Assembly: GCA_020726505.1 (NCBI GenBank)
Contig: JAHLEZ010000019.1
Coordinates: forward strand, 124,001-188,000
Origin: Leptodontidium sp. MPI-SDFR-AT-0119
Taxonomy: Eukaryota; Ascomycota; Leotiomycetes; Helotiales; Leptodontidiaceae
Direction: 5' to 3'
DNA: 64,000 bases
This document shows positions 57,901 to 64,000 of this stretch, piece after piece. The notes beneath the pieces were generated by a model. That model was not told where the DNA came from and did not search any database. It saw only the letters and a list, made by a program, of their open reading frames with translations. The translations under genes and the position numbers were made by a program. How positions within the stretch are numbered: the first letter of the stretch is position 1; every line of letters starts with the position of its first letter.

Positions 57901-59062
57901 ATTTTCTAAGGACAAGGAGTTCGTCCTCTGACATACTATATAAGGGTCCGTGTGGCGGTGTAGTGCCGGGTTGGAGTTTGATTTCGTGGTCGCAGTCTCG
58001 ATGGGGTGGTAGTACGTCAGCTTCTGATTGGTCGAATACCTTAAGGCGTTCGTGGTAGTGGGAGGGGACCTTAGCCACGGGGTCGACGAAAATCTTAGGT
58101 TCGAGTGCTTTTCTGATATCTTCGATTGAAGCACCAGATAGGTACATATCTGCTGCCATTTGCTGCCTTTGTATGTTCTTATTTGGCTTATGGTCAGTTC
58201 GAAGAGTTGAAGTGTCGTAGTCGCGTTTCCCGAGTTGCTGGTTCATCATTTTAACGTCTGTCAGCGCTGAGTCTAGCCGAAGTGGTGCATTGTCGTTTTT
58301 GATGATAGAGGAGTTTTCTGTAATTACACCTAGCTCTGCTAGCCTCTTGTCGACTTCGTAAATCGATAGCGAAAAGATCTCGACGTCGTGCTTTGTAGCT
58401 AGCAAGTGGAATGCGGCAGCAGCTAGGCGTCTAGGGGCTGACGTGTGTGAGCTTGCAAGGGCGCTCGGCGCTGTTTTCGGGGTCGTATTGCCTCTGACGT
58501 TTAGCTGGAAGCAGCCGTTTTGTAAGCAGTTCCTGCGGCAGTGTTCTGACTTGAAAGTTATCGAATTCGCGGCCCAATCCACGTGGGGGTTATGGTCGTC
58601 TAGCCAGGGTTTTCCGAGTATGACATCGTACTTTCCTAGTTTAGTTACGTAGAAGAGCATCTTTTCGACGTGTCCGTTGATTGATTGGTTAAGTTTTACG
58701 ATATGTGTGATATCGCCAGCCGAGGATGGTCTTCCATCGACTACGTTGAGCCTACGTGGGTTGCGTAGTTCGTGAAGGGTGAAATGGTGTTTCTGCGCGA
58801 AGGATTCGTCAATGAACCCCCTCCCTGTAGCTCCTGAGTCAAGCATTCCTTGTGTCAAAACTGAAGAAGTATCTTCATCCTCGGTTAAAGTACATGGTAA
58901 TAACAAGTGAGCTTGATTGGAGTCCAGAGAGGAGATCTGTAAATCGTTCTTATAGCCGTGTCTCCCGTGGCGACTTGTACAGGAGACTAAGCTTTTCCCG
59001 TCGCCCAGGGTGCTGTAGTGCAGTTTGGGGAAGAGTGTTTTGACGAAGTGCACCAGTGGCAA
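54911..59062 (-). CDS. pol: Retrotransposon Pol: protease, RT, RNase H, integrase, chromodomain
   Basis: The frame is open for 1383 codons; translation most likely enters by -1 frameshift from gag at 58993-58999, so the first 20-odd codons are probably not used as such. Counting from the top of the frame: aspartic protease DSGATG (75-80); reverse transcriptase with LDVVSAF and the catalytic YIDDILIYS (521-529); RNase H beginning near D670 (DASDYVSSG); integrase zinc motif H934, H941, C971, C974; integrase core D1004, D1065, E1101; then a GPY-like segment (KFLGPYRV) and a chromodomain (YLIKWRGYDDPTWEP, 1326-1340). All catalytic residues are present. The chromodomain likely steers integration to methylated-histone chromatin, as in other chromoviruses. 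The stop lies inside the polypurine tract. Confidence 0.97.
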   Translation of the reverse strand: MPLVHFVKTLFPKLHYSTLGDGKSLVSCTSRHGRHGYKNDLQISSLDSNQAHLLLPCTLTEDEDTSSVLTQGMLDSGATGRGFIDESFAQKHHFTLHELRNPRRLNVVDGRPSSAGDITHIVKLNQSINGHVEKMLFYVTKLGKYDVILGKPWLDDHNPHVDWAANSITFKSEHCRRNCLQNGCFQLNVRGNTTPKTAPSALASSHTSAPRRLAAAAFHLLATKHDVEIFSLSIYEVDKRLAELGVITENSSIIKNDNAPLRLDSALTDVKMMNQQLGKRDYDTSTLRTDHKPNKNIQRQQMAADMYLSGASIEDIRKALEPKIFVDPVAKVPSHYHERLKVFDQSEADVLPPHRDCDHEIKLQPGTTPPHGPLYSMSEDELLVLRKFLKENLEKGFIRASTSPAASPVLFARKPGGGLRFCVDYRGLNAITIKNRYPLPLIQETLSRLSKARFFTKLDVVSAFNRIRVKEGQEWMTAFNTRYGLFESLVMPFGLSNAPATFQARINEVLRPFLDRFCTAYIDDILIYSDDLQSHRKHVKSVLEVLEKAGLQLDVRKCEFETTEVTYLGMIISTTGVRMDPSKVDTIVGWEAPSHVKELQAFLGFSNFYRRFIKGFSRTVRPLIALTRKSAKFDWSTSCQKAFDTLKSCFVSAPILRHFDPGREVVVECDASDYVSSGILSQYDSEGVLHPVAFMSKKYDHAECNYEIYDKELLAIVRCFESWRPELQGTSYPITVITDHANLRYFMTTKQLSQRQVRWSEFLSQFDFIIKAVPGKENGKPDALTRRSQDLPQTEDDDRLKARQKSLLKPHNLDPKLQEQIQLEPELSELFANLSWDQEIMLCPSILEPSQPEPTDHEITRLLDKGLQQDAWFHKIRDEMLKSMGTPHSKEVALSECRITDGRLYFRDRIYVPTTSELQTDTVDLRTFLLQLAHDSVESGHPGKNKLYELISRSYWWPRLSYDVSQFTRNCLHCARNKTSRLRYQGTLKPLPVPLQRWKDLSIDFIGPIKATARGFNAIMVVVDRLSKDRHFTPCNTSMGAYDLGRLFVRDVWKLHGLPNSIISDRDSLFISEFWKAVCHRLRIDVKLSTAYHQETDGQTEVANAFLEQYLRQYVNFAQDDWDEWLPLAEFAARNVVSESTGLSPFFANAGFHPRMSFDPPRPVPTTASKALQARNQEGNDFVEKMREITDLLRTNMLSAQASQEQFANRNRSPAPAYKVGDMVLLSTRNIALTGPINKFNPKFLGPYRVTAIPNSHSYQLDLPSELSLIHNVFHVNLLRPAPNDPLPSQKNPPPPPITIDESGETLWAIEAIQDSKRTRSQGFQYLIKWRGYDDPTWEPLVNVINARASIIEFDRLYKNKPRPTKKELQTARREHQRVERRE

Positions 59063-60213
59063 AGCTTATGTTCGGTGCAGTATGTCCTTCTCGCTTCTCG
59101 TTCGGCTTCTGTTCTTGGTCTTCGGCCGCTTTCAATGTCTTTCTTCCCCCAAGTGGTGGGTAAAGTGGCGTTCAGGTCCATAGCGTCGCCGCCGTTGGAG
59201 GTTGTAAGAGGTTGAACGGTAAGTATAGGGGGATGTGGTACATGAGAAGCTGGCTTCTTTCCTTTGAAGTAGTCTGGGTCGGCTTGGCGGACTTCGTAGT
59301 CACAACGGCGGACTACCTCGATATAGCTCAAGAGGTCGTGAGGGATGTCATTATCTCGTAGGTAAGATATCCGGTTAAGGACATCCGTATGAATTGCGTT
59401 TCTCAGATGGTCAATGAGTGCGTTGTCGTCCCACTTTGTAGCTTTTGCGGTAGCGTGCCAGTCCGGTAGGAACGTAGCCATTGGAGAGTGTCCTTGCTTA
59501 AGGGTCATCATTCGTTTCGCTGCGTTAGCTTTGGCGTTAAGATCTCCGAATGCTGTGGTGAGGATGCTAGCAATGGCCTGGACATTTGGGTGTGAGATTG
59601 AGCCGTCTTCGTTGATTCCGTGGGCGATTTGGGCGTAAGCTTTTGATGTGAGTAGACTAACGACGTAGCCCATTCGTTCTTGTTCAGAGGTCCACCAGTC
59701 GTGATTCATTCTAAGCTTCAATTGCAGCTTCAAGAGGAACGCTGGTAGCTCCTTTGGATCGTTTCCTGAAAACTCTAGGGGGTCTGGGTGGAATGGTGTG
59801 CGCAAAGGTTGTGTTTTCTCGGTTGGGGGCCGTAGGCTAAGTGCGTTAATTGTAGCATCCTTCTCTCTTACTACGCGGGCGTGGGTCTCCGTGAGGTCAT
59901 AGTTCTGACTTAGTAATTCGCCGTGTCGGGCCTCAGAATCCTTGGCTTGTTGAGAAAGGGTTGAGAGAGATCTCTTGAGTTGTTCAATTGTTGTTTCTGA
60001 GTCGATAAGTGCTTCGGAAAGGGCTTTGATTTCGTAAATAAACTGAGGCTGGTGTGATGCCCATATCGCTCGGCAGGATTCTTCGCTTTGGATAGCTTGG
60101 TTTATGAAGGGAAAGGTGTGTGTGAGGTGCTGGATTACTGCAGGTGATCTTGATCTAGCTCTTGGGGCTTCGGAGTCTGTAGGTGTATTGATTTGGGGAG
60201 TGCTAGAGGCCAT
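58987..60213 (-). CDS. gag: Retrotransposon Gag with zinc knuckle
   Basis: The frame has 408 codons from ATG 60213, which lies 145 bases inside the 5' LTR. The N-terminal third has a coiled coil (TTIEQLKRSLSTLSQQ). The central part is a retrotransposon capsid-type domain (HPDPLEFSGNDPKELPAFLL). Near the end is one CCHC knuckle with C385, C388, H393 and C398. It overlaps pol by 76 bases in the -1 frame and ends two codons after the slippery heptamer. It forms the particle shell and packages the RNA. Confidence 0.93.
   Translation of the reverse strand: MASSTPQINTPTDSEAPRARSRSPAVIQHLTHTFPFINQAIQSEESCRAIWASHQPQFIYEIKALSEALIDSETTIEQLKRSLSTLSQQAKDSEARHGELLSQNYDLTETHARVVREKDATINALSLRPPTEKTQPLRTPFHPDPLEFSGNDPKELPAFLLKLQLKLRMNHDWWTSEQERMGYVVSLLTSKAYAQIAHGINEDGSISHPNVQAIASILTTAFGDLNAKANAAKRMMTLKQGHSPMATFLPDWHATAKATKWDDNALIDHLRNAIHTDVLNRISYLRDNDIPHDLLSYIEVVRRCDYEVRQADPDYFKGKKPASHVPHPPILTVQPLTTSNGGDAMDLNATLPTTWGKKDIESGRRPRTEAEREARRTYCTEHKLCHWCTSSKHSSPNCTTAPWATGKA
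58993..58999 (-). promoter_or_regulatory. Programmed -1 frameshift heptamer
   Basis: On the minus strand G_GGA_AAA stands in the gag phase required for an X_XXY_YYZ slip, two codons before the gag stop. Slipping by -1 here enters the pol frame exactly. A downstream stimulatory structure was not evaluated. Confidence 0.8.
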
Positions 60214-60350
60214 GATGGTAGAGTTGATCGGGACGGAGTGTTCAAGTTGTATCGAGGGGTAGGCGGGGTTTATTGGTTGTGGAAGTGGATTTTGTTGGTG
60301 TAAGGATCGTGATCGATGTCGGGGACTAATAGATCATAATCGTCTCTATG

Positions 60351-60358
60351 GTAATCAA
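60351..60358 (-). other. Candidate primer-binding site (self-priming type)
   Basis: Directly inside the 5' LTR the minus strand does not begin with TGG, as tRNA-primed sites do. Together with the last LTR base it reads ATTGATTAC, the reverse complement of GTAATCAAT within the same LTR (60409-60417). This is the arrangement of Tf1-like self-priming elements. Confidence 0.5.
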
Positions 60359-60544
60359 TGTCACGGAACGAGTGCAAGTACGTGGACAATTGCGACTTGG
60401 TTGAATTGATTGATTACAAGGAGAGAAGATATTCTTAAGGAAATCTGTCTTTTATGTTCGTTTACGAGTTAGCTCGTGCGGCTGATACAAAGTTGTGAAT
60501 AGCTTCATAAAAGTATGAAAGTCACCTGATTCGAGCCCTTGACA
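60359..60544 (-). repeat. 5' LTR
   Basis: The 186-base terminal repeat upstream of gag. On the minus strand a TATA-like ATAAAAG lies about 31 bases before GTAATCAAT, which could mark the start of R. Confidence 0.95.
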
Positions 60545-60549
60545 ACAAC
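60545..60549. repeat. Target site duplication, right copy
   Basis: ACAAC directly follows the right LTR and matches 54710-54714. Confidence 0.9.
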
Positions 60550-60815
60550 CGAATGACCAACAGGGTATGGATCCAATAGTACAGCTCATGTTCGCCTTGA
60601 ATATGCGATAGGGAAATTCAGAACACCCAGCGTTCAGGAATTCCAAGAAGCTTTCATGTGAGAGGCTGAGAAGTGAAGTTCATATCAGTGCTGCTAGAAG
60701 AGCAAAAGCTAAGAGTCTGCAATATAAACACACAAAATATCAATTTAACAAACGCCTGCTAACTCCCTGTATCAAAATTATTCTCCTGAACAAAACAGTT
60801 ACGTTAGAAAGTATT

Positions 60816-63800
60816 TCAAAGATGGATAAACGAAATACTCCCAGAAGAGTGTCCCAGAACAACCACGCCACCTGAAGTAGTCACGGTCGTTGCATGATAC
60901 CCGGAAGGAAGCCAAAGAACATTCTCGGATGTTCGCCGTATCCATTCTTTCGTCGCAAAGAGTGTATGTGGACAAGATCCCGTAAGAGACGGTCGTCTCC
61001 CATTAGAAGGAGAAGATGATGGGAAGGAGCAATGTCCAACTTCCCTCTGTCAGTCTCGATGTACTGGCCAGAACTGGAGAAAGCAACTTGGCTAGCAGGT
61101 ACATCAAGCTCAAAAGTACTTCCCTCTGATCTGATATCCAAGTCCCACATCCTGACCGTATTATCGTCTGAACAAGAAACCACCAGCTTGTTGTTTGGCG
61201 AGACCACAGCAGAATTAACCGATGCGTTATGGCCCTTGAAGATACCTTCTGCTGCCCCTGAAGTATTCCAAAGTTGGATCGTGGCATCTGCCGAAGAAGA
61301 GACCAGTAGACTACTGTCTGGGGAAAATGCAATAGAGTTCACCATTTCTGAATGACCTTTGATTGTGCTAGTTAGTGTGACCACATCTGATGAAATGTTC
61401 CGGTCTAATGGTCTTGTCGGCTGAGCATGTCGCAATGAAGCCATTGTCTGGCGAGAAAGCAATATCTATAACTGTGTCTTCGTGGCTAGCAAATGTGAAC
61501 AGCGCTTTCCCTGTAGCAGCTTCCCACTGCCTGGCTGTCTTGTCACTAGAACATGAGGCGAGCACTCGGCCGTCTGGTGAAAAAGCAGCCCGACGAACAT
61601 CATGCGAGTGGCCAATGAGGGTATGCGACAATACTCCTGTTGATGTATTCCACAGCTTAGCTATCCCGTCCATTGAAGCTGACACGACTAGACAGCAATC
61701 TGGCGAGAATGCGAGATGATTGATACTGCCTGAATGACTCCCAAGTTTCCAAAGTTCCGTTCCTTCTCGTGTCCATAACTTGATCATACCATCGTGCGAG
61801 CCCGTGGCGATCGATTGACCACTTGGAGAAAAGACAATGCAGTGGATTGTGTTCGAATGTTCTTTTAAGCCTTCGAAAGCAACAGGGTTTCGGACATTGT
61901 CAAGGCTTGCCGAGGAGAGGATTTTGTGCAAGCCCGTTAAAGCCAGCTGCTGGTCCAAAAGGGAGCTGAATTTGGACTTCTCATTGAAATCATCTAATAG
62001 ACCATACGCGTCTCCTGTCACGGCATCCCAAAGCATTCAGCTCCTGTCACTGCATTACAGACTCTGCAGGCCTTATCGTCGGAACTAGATAGAACTTGCT
62101 TCCCGTCTGGCGAGAAGCATACTGAGTTTACTACACCTGAGTGACCGTTAAGAATGAGTCGAACCTCTCTTTTCTTTAAATCCCACAGGCGCACCAGCTG
62201 GTCCACAGATCCAGATGCAATCAATGAGCTGTCTGAGGAGAATGCAACAACATTGACACCACTGGAGTGGCCATCTAGCACTCCAAGCTCTTCCCCTTTC
62301 AGTGCATCTGCAATACGGATCGTTTCATCCATTGAGGCTGACGCAAGTAGCTTGCCGTTCGGGGAAAACTTGACAGAATTCACCCATCGTGAATGCCCTC
62401 TAAGTGTGTAGATAACGACCCTAGTCTTGAAGTCCCATGCCATGACCGAAGCATCGTCTGATCCTGAGGCGATCCTTTTTCCATCTGGTGAGATGGCGAC
62501 AGAGCTGACTTTGTCCGTTTGCCCTTCAAATGTGCCTCAAGTGGCTTTGCTGGCAACATCCCAGAGCTTAGCTGTCTCGCTGGTTGTCCCAGATGCTACC
62601 TGTCGACCATCTGGAGTGAATGCTATATTATTGACATAATTGTATTCGTCCTTGACCTTTGCAGCAAGGGCTTCGGCATTCCGAATATCTTTCATCTAGT
62701 GTTGTATGTGACTCCAAAATCGATTTTTAAGCTCATTGGTGGGTGGAATGAACGCAAGGGCAGAACAATAAGTCTGGATGGGTACCTCTCCGGGTATTGA
62801 ATGAAAGGCGAAGATAGAACGACTTGCATCTTTGCAGTACGGCTCTTGCTGTGCATTATTTAGCGACTTCATATTTGTGAACTAGCGTTTTATATTTATG
62901 GTCGTCATGAAGAGCTACTTACGACCAATAGGGATTGATACATCCTGATTATAGGTGCAGCTTGCAGACCTTTACCTATCAGGTTGATAGCCTCAAGCCA
63001 CCAGAGCCAATGAAGAAGTGTTGCTGGAAGAACTGATGGACTTCGTAACCATCACATAGATGAGCCCCACTCTGCCGATAATGTTGAGCCCAGTAGAGAC
63101 AGGCGTATTGAAGCTCCGCAGGAATAAATTGTTCTATCAAGTTCGGATCAATATTCTTGACCAGTGTGCCTGGAGATTTGAGACCGCAGATGTTTCGTCT
63201 GAGCATATTCGACATCAGCCGGATGCAATTGTCGGCTAGAACTTTGTGTGCTGGCTTTTCGTCTACCTAAGAGTCGCGGCCTTTACACCGTTCCTTGTCC
63301 AGAAGAAAGTCACATAAGGTGGGTGGTGTGGTCGAAATGGACGATTCGATTGACTCGGAATGTGGAAAATGGTATGCAGATCCGACATTTTCGCAGCAAT
63401 GTCATCCAATGGACGACCAAGTATGTGTGAAGAGGAGGGGAAAAAAAGACGAAACTACCAAGTACCTCTCGCAGCATATCGTAGGCTTCCGCTTTTTCCT
63501 CGTCGCTGTATCCTTGCTGGATGGAGACTTTGAGAACGGTGATGTAGATTTGGTCCAGTTGCTTTTCGGGCCTAGCTCTGGAGCAATGGTCATTGATGAG
63601 CATTTCGACTCTTCTCTTCGCGACATGCTTGCCTTCACGAACAAAGCGGCATGCTGTCGAGGCCCAGATGAACAGGCCACATGAAATTTCAACTAAGCGT
63701 TTGATGGTTCGTGGGCCCGGCCAGTCAACAGGAAATACTCGCTCTTCTCTGACCAGCTCGAAGCGATTTTGGAAGAAGAGGGTAAGATCTCGATTCACAA

Positions 63801-64000
63801 TCGTCGGTTGTATTTCATGGAGAATAAATACCTGGCGTTCAGCTTCCGGTATCTGGGGAAAGCCACAACGGATGGCAATTTCTGGCCCACTTGTGATGAA
63901 AATTCTTAGATGGATGTTTTTCAGCGAGCTTGTTTGTGTAAGAAGCCTTAGCAGGACTCGAATGTCTTGTTCGCATCGCATTCGTCAAGCGCGTCAATTA
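60816..64000 (-). pseudogene. NACHT-WD40 (NLR-like/STAND) pseudogene, 3' part
   Basis: The gene enters from the right edge. The coding strand begins in a NACHT domain at a Walker B motif (IDALDECD), continues through the winged-helix-like and linker region (LRFFITS-type strand, DFLLDKERC, CIRLMSNMLRRNICGL), then about eleven WD40 repeats (typical unit GHSGVVNSVCFSPDGKQVLS), and ends with the family-typical C-terminus (WLPSGYHATTV) and TGA at 60816. Family members are fungal NLR-like proteins in allorecognition and programmed cell death. Three in-frame stops (63267-63269, 62696-62698, 62537-62539) and at least six frame breaks split it: near 63985, 63435, 63315, 63010, 61402 and 60960, plus a 29-base duplication at 62012-62050. 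A normal intron (about 62793-62920) is still recognisable. Confidence 0.88.

Larger units (their letters stand above)
54715..60544 (-). mobile_element. Complete Ty3/gypsy LTR retrotransposon, chromovirus type
   Basis: A 5830-base element on the minus strand. It has 186-base LTRs starting TG and ending CA that read identical by eye, a 5-base target duplication, a polypurine tract, intact gag, and intact pol with a C-terminal chromodomain. Pol domain order is protease, reverse transcriptase, RNase H, integrase, chromodomain, which is Ty3/gypsy order. No stop codon interrupts either frame and there is no excess of CpA-to-TpA change. Identical LTRs imply recent insertion. I saw no second copy in the window. 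Confidence 0.97.

Noticed and set aside
54715..60544. Reading the element as plus-strand because TGG follows the left LTR at 54901
   Set aside because: All coding domains are on the minus strand, so this position is the polypurine side of the 3' LTR; the TGG is coincidental.
60816..64000. An intact multi-exon NLR-like gene model with introns covering the frame breaks
   Set aside because: The breaks fall inside conserved blocks whose residues continue at once in another frame, with no GT and AG at the edges, and three stops sit at conserved positions.

Overview
This window is nuclear DNA of a filamentous ascomycete (Pezizomycotina). The evidence is many short GT-AG introns of about 45-110 bases with CTRAC-like branch sites, fungal-specific families (HAM1-like, Lunapark, Imh1-type golgin, NACHT-WD40 NLR-like genes, sugar-porter MFS) and a chromodomain-bearing Ty3/gypsy element. 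A Leotiomycete is a plausible guess, but nothing read here proves the class. No rRNA, tRNA or CRISPR array was recognised.

Layout. 1-7.6 kb: a HAM1-like gene runs off the left edge (-) and is divergent from VMS1 (+, ribosome quality control). A seven-exon MFS sugar porter (+) and a six-helix membrane protein (-) follow. 7.6-32.4 kb is gene-poor: a large Cid1-family nucleotidyltransferase (-), a four-helix membrane protein (+) and a disordered conserved protein (+) are separated by spacers of 2.4 to 6.7 kb holding homopolymers and simple repeats. 32.4-37.2 kb: a thioredoxin-fold protein, an aquaglyceroporin with a 450-residue N-terminal tail, and a small membrane protein. 37.5-43.2 kb: an MFS sugar transporter (-) and an intracellular-looking GH31 alpha-xylosidase-type enzyme (+), divergently transcribed from a 1.2 kb spacer. 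44-50 kb: a small ORF, then Lunapark (-) and an Imh1-type GRIP golgin (+) sharing a 300-base promoter. 52-53.8 kb: an amidase-signature enzyme. 54.7-60.5 kb: a complete Ty3/gypsy chromovirus-type retrotransposon (-) with LTRs identical by eye and a 5-base target duplication. 60.8-64 kb: a decayed NACHT-WD40 NLR-like pseudogene (-) running off the right edge.

How parts work together. The MFS/GH31 pair looks like an uptake-and-hydrolysis unit for an alpha-xyloside or related disaccharide, with two GGCTAAA (XlnR-type) motifs between the genes. Lunapark and the golgin are both secretory-pathway shaping factors on one divergent promoter. The retrotransposon shows a textbook -1 frameshift heptamer at the gag-pol junction and a complementary pair consistent with Tf1-like self-priming. 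It sits 271 bases from the end of the dead NLR-like gene. Splice sites were placed by hand from reading frame and consensus; each multi-exon model below sums to a whole number of codons.
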